Assembly: GCF_036227265.1 (NCBI RefSeq)
Contig: NZ_CP109446.1
Span: 3,791,001 to 3,855,000, forward strand
Reading direction: 5' to 3'
Origin: Streptomyces sp. NBC_01476
GTDB lineage: Bacteria > Actinomycetota > Actinomycetes > Streptomycetales > Streptomycetaceae
Length of the DNA stretch: 64,000 nt
Under the pieces are notes generated by a model. That model saw nothing but the letters and a program-made list of their open reading frames with translations. It did no database searches and was not told the DNA's origin. Of this stretch, positions 15,319 to 23,875 are shown one piece after another. Position numbers and translations under genes: made by a program. The number at the start of each line of letters is the position of its first letter. Positions within the stretch are counted from its first letter, which is position 1.

Positions 15319-16740
15319 TCACTCCCATGCGCTGATGAGCTCCTCGGGCCCGATCGTCCGGATGCCGGCCACGGTACTGCCGCTTCGGGTCACCGCGACC
15401 AACGGCGTGGACTCGTCGGCGCCCGGCAGCTGTGACCGGTGGACGATCAACCGCGTCAGGTCGTGGGAGTCGAAGGGGCGGTTCTCCAGCCACTTGACCG
15501 AGCCGACCGCGGTGATCCTCTTGGCGACGGGTCCGCGGTCCGCACCCACGATGTCAATCTCCGGATCGTTCGTACGCGTCCAATACCCGCCGACCGCCCC
15601 CGTGTCGTCGGGCAGCCCGCCCTCCCGCATCCGGAACAGGGCGTCCCTGATGACGGGCTCAACGGCCCGCCCCCGCCATGAGGTCCATGAACGCCGGATA
15701 CGGGCCAGCGTCAGATCACCGCGGCCACGCTCGATCTCCGGCAGGTACGGGCCCAGGAAGGCGAGCCAGAACCGCAGATGAGGATCCGCGACGTAGTAGC
15801 GGGTCTCCTTGGAAGGACGGGTGGACAGCGGCACCGCCACCTCCACCACCCGCTTCGCGGCGAGCAGCTGGAGTGACCGGTTGAGCGAGGTGGCGGGCAG
15901 CCCGCCCGCCGCCCGGCCGATCAGGGTGTGGGTCCGCTCGCCCGCCCCGATCGCGCCGAGCACCAGTCGGGCCTGGGCGTCGGCGGGGAACTCGGCGGCC
16001 AGGGAGCGCTCGGCACTGACGATCGCAGCAGAGGTGGGATCTTCGACCACCTCGGCGAGATAGTCGAGGGCCCCGGTCCCCCGCGGCCATTCCTCCAGTA
16101 CCAGGGGAAGCCCACCGGAGACCAGATACGCGTCGAAAGCCTCGGCGGGCTCAAGGGCCAGCACCTTCGCCACGTCGGCGGGGGTGAGAGGCGGCACCAC
16201 CATCTCCGTACCCCGCTGGTGAAACGGCCGGTCGTAGGCGTTCAGCCGCTCCATCATGGCCAGGTCCGAGCCGACGCACAGCAGCAGGACGGGCTTACGC
16301 GACAGCTCCCGGTCGAAGACCGCCTGAAGGGTGCCCTCGAAACCAGGGTCGTTCTTGATCAGATAGGGCATCTCATCGAGGACAACCACGCTCGCACGGT
16401 CCTCGGGCAGTACGGACACCAGCAGCCGAAAGGCCGCCGCCCAGTTCTGCGGCACCTGCCCGTCCAGCATCTGCGCCTCTGGTACGTCCGAAGCCGTGAC
16501 CGCCTCCATGAACAAGCGCAGGTCCGCTTCGGCAGTGGACTGCGCCGAAGCGGTGAAGAAGACACTCGGCAGTCCGGCCCGGTCAATGAACTCCTCGACC
16601 AGCCGAGACTTCCCCACCCTGCGCCGTCCCCGAATCAGTACTGCCTTCCCCGGCCGCCCGCCCGGCCCCCCTTCCCGCATCCGCCGCACCATGCGGTCCA
16701 GGGCCGCGATCTCCCGTGCCCGTCCGATGAACGCGTCCAC
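15319..16740 (-). CDS. AAA ATPase of the archaeal-type/DUF234 class
   Basis: About 473 residues. VDAFIGRAREIAALDRMVRR, then VLIRGRRRVGKSRLVEEF (Walker A) and ASVVVLDEMPYL (Walker B) identify the ATPase; a winged helix follows (HTLIGRAAGGLPATSLNRSL). The C-terminal part (YYVADPHLRFWLAFLGPYLP, a WTRTNDPEIDIVGADRG stretch and AVGSVKW) is the DUF234-like domain with an E/D-x-D-hydrophobic-x(n)-K arrangement like a restriction-endonuclease fold. GTG 16740 is chosen since GGAGG lies 4 bases upstream; ATG 16761 is the alternative. Stand-alone ATPases like this are common in accessory DNA; function unknown. Confidence 0.82.
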   Translation of the reverse strand: MDAFIGRAREIAALDRMVRRMREGGPGGRPGKAVLIRGRRRVGKSRLVEEFIDRAGLPSVFFTASAQSTAEADLRLFMEAVTASDVPEAQMLDGQVPQNWAAAFRLLVSVLPEDRASVVVLDEMPYLIKNDPGFEGTLQAVFDRELSRKPVLLLCVGSDLAMMERLNAYDRPFHQRGTEMVVPPLTPADVAKVLALEPAEAFDAYLVSGGLPLVLEEWPRGTGALDYLAEVVEDPTSAAIVSAERSLAAEFPADAQARLVLGAIGAGERTHTLIGRAAGGLPATSLNRSLQLLAAKRVVEVAVPLSTRPSKETRYYVADPHLRFWLAFLGPYLPEIERGRGDLTLARIRRSWTSWRGRAVEPVIRDALFRMREGGLPDDTGAVGGYWTRTNDPEIDIVGADRGPVAKRITAVGSVKWLENRPFDSHDLTRLIVHRSQLPGADESTPLVAVTRSGSTVAGIRTIGPEELISAWE

Positions 16741-16747
16741 GATGCCT

Positions 16748-16767
16748 CCAATAAGTTCCATTATTGG
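16748..16767. promoter_or_regulatory. palindrome over the ATPase ribosome site
   Basis: CCAATAA-GTTCCA-TTATTGG, a perfect 7-base-arm repeat. On the minus strand it covers the sequence just ahead of, and partly including, the GGAGG preceding GTG 16740. It could be an operator or a hairpin that hides the ribosome site. Confidence 0.5.
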
Positions 16768-16885
16768 TAGTCCCAGTTCCGAACGTACCAAATTTGGATG
16801 CATCAGGCCATGCAAAATTCGTCACTCAAAGTCACATGACCCTGACCCACCGCATCGCCGAACCGCTGATAGCCTTCTGCGACGC

Positions 16886-16938
16886 CGCTACGAGGCCGGT
16901 CCGGGACCCACTCGAACGCCCGGACCGGCCTCATAGCG
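16886..16938. repeat. 20-base inverted repeat with 13-base spacer
   Basis: CGCTACGAGGCCGGTCCGGG (16886-16905) is matched by its complement at 16919-16938 with one mismatch. No gene covers it. It could be a strong hairpin/terminator or the ends of a lost small element. Confidence 0.6.
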
Positions 16939-17128
16939 CCGCTCGGGGCCGGCCAGCCGCTTCCCGCCCAGCACCAGCAACACGGTCGCCTTCGGCGCAT
17001 TCGGCGAGAGGGCGGCTGTCCCGAGAGGGGCCGCGTACGACGTCCTCCACGACTTGAGCGGTCGCCCGCGGCAGGCGGCAACTACCCATGCTGGGAAGGC
17101 ATCCGGTCCTTCGGATAGGTTGCCGGTC
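16939..17128. other. intergenic, no supported gene
   Basis: With 16762-16938 this forms a gap of about 370 bases between the ATPase and the small membrane gene. Apart from the two inverted repeats listed, no start codon with coding character was found. Confidence 0.4.
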
Positions 17129-17425
17129 ATGTCCGGCAGACGATTCTCACCGCGTACCGTCCGTATAGCCGCCCGAGGCCTCGGGATTGACGTCTCGCTG
17201 CTGCTGATATGGCGGTTCGCCGGGCGCCACAGCTGGACCGCCTCGTTGCTGGCTGGGGCCGTGATGCTCGCATTGACGGCCGCGGCGACGGCCCATTCCT
17301 GGTGGATGGACCGCCACCCGGACGCGGAGCAGCGCATGAAGGACAAGCACATGGGAGCGGTCGAACGACTTGCCCGCGAGACGGAAGCGGCTGAGGCTTC
17401 TCGACGGGCGACCGGTCGGCGCTGA
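17129..17425 (+). CDS. small membrane protein
   Basis: 98 residues from ATG 17129. An arginine-rich N-terminus (SGRRFSPRTVRIAARGL) is followed by hydrophobic stretches (IDVSLLLIWRFAG and WTASLLAGAVMLALTAAATA), then a charged helical tail (AEQRMKDKHMGAVERLARET). One or two membrane segments with the tail probably cytosolic. No family recognised. The spacing to the next gene (77 bases, same strand) allows a joint transcript. Confidence 0.6.
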   Translation: MSGRRFSPRTVRIAARGLGIDVSLLLIWRFAGRHSWTASLLAGAVMLALTAAATAHSWWMDRHPDAEQRMKDKHMGAVERLARETEAAEASRRATGRR

Positions 17426-17502
17426 CCGCCGCTCGTACTCGCCACCGGCGCGAGCGGTTGCGATGGAGGCGCGGGCGCGGGCGACACCACCAGGAGGAAC
17501 CC

Positions 17503-17892
17503 GTGTCATACCCGCAACCGCTCACCCCCGAGGCGAAGCTCGCCGACGCGAAGAAGCTGTTGAGCCTCCCGCGTATCGTCGTGATCTGCGGCTCCACCCG
17601 CTTCATGACCGAGATGAACGAGGCCGATCTGCGGGAGACCAAAGCCGGGAAGATCGTCGTCAAACCGGGCTGTGACATGAAGTCGCCGCACGAACTCTGG
17701 TCCGATCCTGTCGAGGCCGAGGAGCTGAAGGTTCGACTCGACGATCTGCACCGGGCGAAGATCCGGCTCGCTGATGAGGTGCTCGTGGTCGGCGACTACA
17801 TCGGAGACAGCACCCGAGCCGAAATCGCCTACGCCCGGTCGCTGGGCAAGCCCGTGCGGTTCACGCACCCCGAAGTCGACCCTGACGCCTGA
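17503..17892 (+). CDS. nucleoside 2-deoxyribosyltransferase-like protein
   Basis: 129 residues from GTG 17503 with AGGAGG 6 bases upstream. RIVVICGSTRFMTEMNEADL, then ADEVLVVGDYIGDSTRAEIA and YARSLGKPVRF is the Rossmann-like layout of NDT/TIR-SLOG-type folds: Gly-Ser-Thr loop after strand 1 and the GD-x-IG-x-S-x3-E-I helix in the position of the catalytic Glu. The family includes base-exchange enzymes in phage and salvage pathways. The substrate here is unknown. Confidence 0.7.
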   Translation: MSYPQPLTPEAKLADAKKLLSLPRIVVICGSTRFMTEMNEADLRETKAGKIVVKPGCDMKSPHELWSDPVEAEELKVRLDDLHRAKIRLADEVLVVGDYIGDSTRAEIAYARSLGKPVRFTHPEVDPDA

Positions 17893-18256
17893 CCACCCGC
17901 CGCCACCTCGACAACCGGGGCCGGCAGCCCGCCGCCCGACCGTCTCGCGGTGGCTTCGGCCGCCACCCACCCCACACCCTCCGCAGGCATCCCCTGAATT
18001 GATCATCCAGGGTGCCGGCCGCGGTGAAGCCGCCCGCGACGGCGACCGGTTCGCCATTGCGGTCGGTGGCTGAGGTCGGGATCGAGGAAGAGCTGTGTCG
18101 TGGCGATGTTTCGCACTTCATGACGCTGACGAACCTCTGGGCGACGCAAGGTCCGGGCCGTGCGGGAGATGCAGCAGCGCGGCCTTTCAGGGGCGGAGCG
18201 GCTCTGCCAGGATGGGCGGCACGACCAGTAGGGCCGAATCGGGGGAGGCGGCGGTC
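17893..18256. other. intergenic upstream of the Rhs gene
   Basis: A 364-base gap. The GC-rich first part codes for nothing convincing; the part before 18257 must hold the promoter and the GGGGGAGG ribosome site of the Rhs gene. No hairpin or palindrome stood out. Confidence 0.45.
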
Positions 18257-21200
18257 ATGAGCAGGCCGATGGACTGGCACATACTGGACTTGGACCGTGA
18301 TCCGGTCCCGGGCGATCCGTACGAGGTCAAAGAACTCGCCCGCAAGCTCGGAGCGTTCGCGGACGGCGTGGCCTCCGCCCTGCGGTCGGTGCGCGGGCTC
18401 AACGGCGACACCGTCATCCAGGAATGGGCGGGCCTGTCCGGCGACGAATACCGCCGCCAATTCGGCGACTTGCCCGGCGAGTTGGACAAGCTGGAGCGCT
18501 CCTACCGGCTGGCCTCGGGAGCCCTCGACGGCTACTGGCCGCAGTTGGAGACAGCGCAGGCCGACGCCGACCGCGCTCTGTCGCAAGGGCGGCAGGCTCG
18601 TGCGGACTTGGATGCCGCGAAGGGACAACTGACCAGCGCCGACGCATGGGTCAAGCGGGCGCAGGTCAAGTCCAAGGAATACCAGCAGGACCCCAAGCCC
18701 GGCGTCCCGCCGCCCTCGGAGCAGGACGTCCGCGACGCCGCCCGCAACGCCACCGCCGCGAGCAACGCCCACTCCACCGCCTCCGCCGCTGTCCACGACG
18801 CGCAGACCCGCCTGGACGCGGCGAAGGAGCTGGCCGCGCAGGCTGCCGGTGTCCGGGACCGGGCCGCGGATGCCGCGCAGCATGCCCTGCACGAAGCTTC
18901 CGACGCCGGGATCAGGAACAAGCACTGGTGGGAGAAGGCCGTCGATTTCGTCGCCGGTCACTGGGACGACATCGTCGCTGCCTGCAAGGTGATTGTCGCG
19001 GTCCTCGGCATCGTGGTCCTGATCATCGGCGGCCCGCTGGCGTGGCTGGTGCTGGCGGCAGCGGTCATCGTCCTCGCCGACACCGTCAGCAAATACCTCC
19101 AAGGCAAAGCAAGCCTCTGGGACGTCGCCTTCGCCGCGCTGGACTGCATCCCGATGTTCAAGGGCCTGACCACCGCCGGCGGCGTGCTGAAGATGGCCCG
19201 CGAACTCCCCGCCCTCCTCAAGTCCGGCGAGGCGCTGGAGCGTATCGCCACCTCCGTCCGCAAGAGCGGCAGCCTGGTGAAAGACCTAGGCGAGGGTCTT
19301 CGCAGCGGCGGGCGCAACGCCGTCGAGAAGGGCAAGGATTTCGTTGGCCGGCTCAAGGGCGGCGACCCGATCGATCTGGTCACCGGCGAGATGCTGATGC
19401 AGGAGACAGACCTCGAGTTGCCGGGTCTGCTGCCGGTCGTACTGCAACGGACGCACCTGTCCACGTACCGCTACGGGCGCCGGTTCGGACTCTCCTGGGC
19501 GTCGACTCTCGACGAGAGGGTCGAAGCGGATGACGAGGGGCTCGTTTTCGCGGCAGCCGACGGCATGCTGCTCGTCTACCCGCAACCGGGAGAGGCCACG
19601 GTCCTGCCGGAACACGGGCCGCGATGGCCCCTAGAGCGCGACCCCGGCCCGGACGGTGAGGTCCGTATCACCGATCCGATCACCGGTCACGTCCGGCATT
19701 TCACCCCGGTCGCGCCCGGGAACGGCATCACAGTGCTGCCTCTCACCGCCATCTCGGATCGCAACGGCCACCGCATCACGCTCGAGTACGACGAGGAGGG
19801 GCGGCCATCGCGTCTGGTGCACTCCGGCGGGTACCGGCTTGCCTTCGACACTGCCGGTGACCGCGTGACGGCCGTCCGGTTGCTGCACCCTCCCGCAGAC
19901 GGCCAGGCCCCCACCGACGGCAATGAGGGCTACACCCTCGTCGCGGGCTACCGCTACGACGACCACGGGAACCTATCGGAGATCGTCAACTCGTCGGGAA
20001 TTCCCCTGGTTTTGGACTACGACGACCGGCACCGCGTCGTCCGGTGGACGGATCGCAACGGTGACTCGTACTGCTTCGCGTACGACGACGCCGACCGCTG
20101 TGTTCGCGGGACCGGTCCCGACGGTTTCCTGGACTGCGCCCTGCGCTTCGACACCGAGTCGCGGGTCACCACCTTCACCGACTCCCTTGGCCACGTGACG
20201 TCCCACCACTTCAACTCCCTCCTCCAGTGCGTCGCGGTGACCGATCCACTCGGCAACACCGTGCGCAGCACCTGGGACGAGCACAACCGTCTGCTGTCGC
20301 GTACCGACCCGCTGGGCCGTACGACGCGATTCGCGTACAACGATGCCGGTCGGGTCACCTGGATATCTCGTCAGGACGGCCTCTCCGCCACCGCCGAGTA
20401 CGACGGCCGCGGCATGCCAGTGTGCGTACGGGAGTTCGACGGCTCAGTCGTGCGTCAGACGTTCGACGAGCGCGGTAACCTCCTCGCCATCACCGACGCC
20501 GAAGGCGCCGTCACGTCCTACGCCTACGATGCCCAGGGACGGCTACGGGCCGCCACGGATGCCCTGGGGCACACCCGCCATGTGGAGACGAGTCCAGCGG
20601 GACTGGTGACCGCCGTCACTGACCCCCTCGGCAACGTCGTACGCGTCGGCCACGACGCCTTCGGCAGGGTGACCATGCTCGTCGACCAGCTGGGCAACGC
20701 GACCCGGACGACGTGGACGACCGAGGGTCTGCCTCAACGGCGTGAGGCAGCGGACGGCAGCATCGAGTCGTGGGACTGGGACGCCGAGGGAAGCCTGCTC
20801 GGATACGTGGATCCCACCGGGCAGACGACCCGGTACACCGCAACGCACTTCGAACTGACCGCGTCCCGCACCAACCCCGACGGTACGAAGCACGTGTTCG
20901 ACTACGACACCGAACTGCGGCCGGTCGCGGTGACCGATCCCAGCGGCCGACGGTGGACCTACGACTACGACGAGGGGGGACGCCTGGTCAGGGAGACCGA
21001 CTTCGCGAGCCGGACCGTCGCCTACACCTACGATGTGGCCGGACAACTGGTACAACGCGCCAACGGGGAGGGGCAGTCCGTCCGGTTCGCCTACAACGCT
21101 GCGGGACATCTCACCACCCGCACCTCCGCCGGTGTCACGACATCCTTCGTGCGCGACGGCGCCGGCCGGCTCCTGCGGGCCGAGAACCCCGACGCGGAGC

Positions 21201-22816
21201 TCGTGCTGGAACGGGACGGGCTCGGCAGGGTTGTCGCCGACATCTGCAACGGCCGCCGGCTCACTCGCACGTACGACCTCGCCGGGCGGATCACCGCGCG
21301 CAGGACTCCTTCGGGAGTGGGCAGTTCTTACCGCTACGACCCTGTGGGACGCCGCATCGCCGTGGAATCCGCTGGCCGCAGCATGGCCTTCGGGTACGAC
21401 GAGGCCGGACGCGAAACCGTCCGGCATGCCGGGGCCACGGCGCTGGAGCAAACCTGGGACACCGTCAACCGGTTGATCGGACAGACGGTGATGGTCGCCT
21501 CCCACCCGAACGCCGTCCCGGGAACAGCCTCCGCGCCTGCGAGCGGTCGGCACCTCCTGCAACGCCGTGCCTACGTCTACCGCGCCGACGGCCACCCGAC
21601 CGGCACGGACGACCACCTCCACGGCGCGCGCACCTTCACGCTGGACGCGGCAGGACGTGTCCTGTCCGTCGACGCTCGGAACTGGAGCGAGCGGTACGCG
21701 TATGACAACACCGGCAACCTTACGGAAGCCCACTGGCCGACGTCGGGCAGCGGAACGGACGTCTCGGGAGGCTCACGCGAGTACACCGGGTCCCGGCTCC
21801 AGCGGGCCGGGGCTGTCCACTACGCCTACGATCGCCAGGGCAGGGTCGTCATGCGCCGCCAGGTGCGACTCTCGCGTAAGCCTGCGGTGTGGCACTACAC
21901 CTGGGACGCCGAGGACCGACTCACGCAGGTGACCACGCCGGACGGACGTCGCTACCGCTACGCGTACGACCCGCTCGGTCGCCGTATGGCCAAGAGACTC
22001 GTCGGCGACGACGGAACGGTTCTGGCGGAATCCACGTTCGCGTGGGACGGTTCCCTGCTCGTCGAGGAGCGCGCCATGGACCCGGCGTCGTCCCGGTCGA
22101 TCGTACTGACCTGGGAGTACAAGGGGTTCGAGCCGGTCTCCCAGGCTGAGCGCATCCTCGCCGACGACATGTCCCAGCACGAGGTCGACAGCCGGTTCTT
22201 CGCCATCATCACCGACCTGACAGGTTGCCCACGCGAGCTCGTAGGCGAAGACGGCACCCTGGCCTGGCAGGGCCGTTCGAGCCTGTGGGGCGACACCTCC
22301 TGGGCGGCGGACAGTGCTGCCTACACCCCGCTGCGCTTCCCCGGCCAGTACTTTGACCGGGAGACGGGACTCCACTACAACGTCAACCGCTACTACGACC
22401 CGGCCACCGCCCGTTACACCAGTCCGGATCCGCTCGGGCTCTCACCGGCGCCCAACCCCGAGGCGTACGTTCCCAACCCGCACGTTGCCTCCGACCCGCT
22501 CGGGCTGAGTCCCTATCCGAAGAAGTTCGACCTCTCGGGTGCCACACAGGTCAGCGGCCGGTTCCCGAAGAACGCGAACCCCGGCGAGGTGCTCTACCGT
22601 GCCAAGGAGGACGGCAGCGTGACGGCTTACGCCGTGTACGACGAGGACGGTGTGATCGCGCGCCGGGTGGATGTCGATCCCGATTCGGCGCCCCACGGCG
22701 GGGTGCCGGCGCCCCATGTTCTCGAAATGCGCAAGCATGTCAATCCGAAGACCGGCCAGGTCTTCTACAACTGGGAGAAGATGCCCCGGCCGGCCCGGCC
22801 CGACGAACTTCCCTGA
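18257..22816 (+). CDS. Rhs/YD-repeat polymorphic toxin
   Basis: 1,519 residues from ATG 18257. Order: an N-terminal helical WXG100/LXG-like trafficking region (residues 1-210; LRSVRGLNGDTVIQEWAGLS), a hydrophobic segment (VIVAVLGIVVLIIGGPLAWL), the DUF6531 entry domain (GDPIDLVTGEMLMQETDLEL), some 20 YD repeats, then the Rhs core end YFDRETGLHYNVNRYYDPAT. The variable C-terminus (about 100 residues, DSAPHGGVPAPHVLEMRKHV) resembles polymorphic toxin type 24, a probable nuclease; its activity is not proven. Two DPLGL boundaries occur 26 residues apart. The helical start suggests type VII-like export. The next gene is the likely immunity protein. Confidence 0.9.
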   Translation: MSRPMDWHILDLDRDPVPGDPYEVKELARKLGAFADGVASALRSVRGLNGDTVIQEWAGLSGDEYRRQFGDLPGELDKLERSYRLASGALDGYWPQLETAQADADRALSQGRQARADLDAAKGQLTSADAWVKRAQVKSKEYQQDPKPGVPPPSEQDVRDAARNATAASNAHSTASAAVHDAQTRLDAAKELAAQAAGVRDRAADAAQHALHEASDAGIRNKHWWEKAVDFVAGHWDDIVAACKVIVAVLGIVVLIIGGPLAWLVLAAAVIVLADTVSKYLQGKASLWDVAFAALDCIPMFKGLTTAGGVLKMARELPALLKSGEALERIATSVRKSGSLVKDLGEGLRSGGRNAVEKGKDFVGRLKGGDPIDLVTGEMLMQETDLELPGLLPVVLQRTHLSTYRYGRRFGLSWASTLDERVEADDEGLVFAAADGMLLVYPQPGEATVLPEHGPRWPLERDPGPDGEVRITDPITGHVRHFTPVAPGNGITVLPLTAISDRNGHRITLEYDEEGRPSRLVHSGGYRLAFDTAGDRVTAVRLLHPPADGQAPTDGNEGYTLVAGYRYDDHGNLSEIVNSSGIPLVLDYDDRHRVVRWTDRNGDSYCFAYDDADRCVRGTGPDGFLDCALRFDTESRVTTFTDSLGHVTSHHFNSLLQCVAVTDPLGNTVRSTWDEHNRLLSRTDPLGRTTRFAYNDAGRVTWISRQDGLSATAEYDGRGMPVCVREFDGSVVRQTFDERGNLLAITDAEGAVTSYAYDAQGRLRAATDALGHTRHVETSPAGLVTAVTDPLGNVVRVGHDAFGRVTMLVDQLGNATRTTWTTEGLPQRREAADGSIESWDWDAEGSLLGYVDPTGQTTRYTATHFELTASRTNPDGTKHVFDYDTELRPVAVTDPSGRRWTYDYDEGGRLVRETDFASRTVAYTYDVAGQLVQRANGEGQSVRFAYNAAGHLTTRTSAGVTTSFVRDGAGRLLRAENPDAELVLERDGLGRVVADICNGRRLTRTYDLAGRITARRTPSGVGSSYRYDPVGRRIAVESAGRSMAFGYDEAGRETVRHAGATALEQTWDTVNRLIGQTVMVASHPNAVPGTASAPASGRHLLQRRAYVYRADGHPTGTDDHLHGARTFTLDAAGRVLSVDARNWSERYAYDNTGNLTEAHWPTSGSGTDVSGGSREYTGSRLQRAGAVHYAYDRQGRVVMRRQVRLSRKPAVWHYTWDAEDRLTQVTTPDGRRYRYAYDPLGRRMAKRLVGDDGTVLAESTFAWDGSLLVEERAMDPASSRSIVLTWEYKGFEPVSQAERILADDMSQHEVDSRFFAIITDLTGCPRELVGEDGTLAWQGRSSLWGDTSWAADSAAYTPLRFPGQYFDRETGLHYNVNRYYDPATARYTSPDPLGLSPAPNPEAYVPNPHVASDPLGLSPYPKKFDLSGATQVSGRFPKNANPGEVLYRAKEDGSVTAYAVYDEDGVIARRVDVDPDSAPHGGVPAPHVLEMRKHVNPKTGQVFYNWEKMPRPARPDELP

Positions 22817-22840
22817 CCTGACCTGACCTGACCTGACCTG
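22812..22840 (+). repeat. CCTGA pentanucleotide repeat at the toxin stop
   Basis: Five perfect CCTGA units plus CCTG; the first unit contains the Rhs stop codon TGA (22814-22816). Gain or loss of units downstream cannot change the reading frame, but the tract is a likely recombination or slippage point for swapping toxin tips. Confidence 0.8.
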
Positions 22841-22903
22841 CTGCCGGCTGTCCCGTCGGCCGGAGTGTGCCGGCACCTACGCCATGAATGAGGAGTGCGA
22901 CGC

Positions 22904-23344
22904 GTGGACCCCATGGACTACCCGGAAATCGCGGCCTGGGCTCGGGAGTTGGGCGAGGACGTGGACTCGGTCGACTTCCTGGCCCACCACACGCCGCTGT
23001 CCCACTGGCTGGCCATCGGCCACGTCATGTGGCCTCGCTTCGTCGAGGCGGACGGCTGCGTGCTGTGGTCGCGCGTCCACGATCCTGACAACTTCCGGTC
23101 CTGGCAGGACCGGCTGCCCGACCGACCCGCCGACATCGAACGCACCCTCAACCAGCTCAAACTCTGGCAGGTCATCGAGTCGGGCGAGACGCCCTCCGAC
23201 GACGCGGCCCTGAAGGACGTGGCCGAGGTCATCGCCCGCACCTGGCGGGCCGCCCTGGCCGACTGCTACCCGGACCGCCGCTTCGACGTCGATATCCTGA
23301 CCACAGAGGACGGCCCCATCGTCACTTTCTCCACGCGCCGCTGA
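22904..23344 (+). CDS. probable immunity protein for the Rhs toxin
   Basis: 146 residues from GTG 22904, chosen because AGGAG lies 8 bases upstream. An acidic, compact protein (WARELGEDVDSVDFLAHH; WLAIGHVMWPRFVEADGC; VIARTWRAALADCYPDRRFD) with no signal peptide. It begins 87 bases after the Rhs stop on the same strand, the usual place for a polymorphic-toxin immunity gene. No Pfam family is recognised by eye; the role is inferred from position. Confidence 0.7.
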   Translation: MDPMDYPEIAAWARELGEDVDSVDFLAHHTPLSHWLAIGHVMWPRFVEADGCVLWSRVHDPDNFRSWQDRLPDRPADIERTLNQLKLWQVIESGETPSDDAALKDVAEVIARTWRAALADCYPDRRFDVDILTTEDGPIVTFSTRR

Positions 23345-23385
23345 GCTCCACACCGCCTGGCGCGAGGTGGCACGGCCGAACCGGA

Positions 23386-23606
23386 CTCAGCTCCTGTCTC
23401 ATTCACCTCCGTCTGGTCCCGTCCACCACTCCTCCGGCCAAACCGTCCACCGCTGGTCAGGACACCTACATCCGCCCGCGGAGCATGCCGTGACCCGTTG
23501 GAAAGCCGTGTTGGGCGCACCCCCTCACGAGTTCGCATCTCGTAACCTCCGTCAGCGCCTCACCGGGCACGACGTCGATGGTCCCCGCTGCTCGCAGCGG
23601 AGGCGC
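23386..23606 (+). repeat. att-flanking direct repeat, copy 2
   Basis: Diverged copy of 6132-6352, same order and spacing: CTCAGCTCCTGTCTCATTCAC, GACCCGTTGGAAAG, tRNA-Ser 3' half, CGCCTCACCGGGCACGACG and a broken terminator stem. It lies about 17.25 kb after copy 1 and closes the region rich in toxin and defence-like genes. Confidence 0.8.
23498..23554 (+). tRNA. tRNA-Ser(GGA) 3' fragment, decayed copy
   Basis: TTGGAAAG onward as at 6244, but with changes: an extra C (AGCCGTG), TTCGCATCTCG in the T loop, GTAACCTCC in the acceptor strand, GTCA end. It cannot fold into a functional tRNA and has no 5' half. Its greater divergence implies an older insertion event than copy 1. Confidence 0.75.
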
Positions 23607-23875
23607 TCGGTCCTCCGGTCTCGGTTCTGGTCTTGTTCCCGCTGAGCGGTTGGGCTCTACGTGATCCTGCGGCGCACGCGGGCCCGGGTGAGCCCCTCCC
23701 CTGAGCGTGGCAGCGGCTGCACTGACCGCGAGGAAACCGCCGTCTCAGGCCCTGCGTGACGGGCCCGCCACGGTCCGACGAGGCAGGGGCCGGGTGATTC
23801 TTCACGTGTCGGATGTGCTCTGCGACGATGGCCGGGACTGGATGAGTTGGGTTCGTGGAGGAGGCGGAGGAGGTC
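23607..23875. other. intergenic after the second att repeat
   Basis: Starts with another GGTCTC-N6-GGTCTT motif (23618-23638). No gene is supported; the final 20 bases hold the purine-rich ribosome site of the next gene. Confidence 0.4.
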
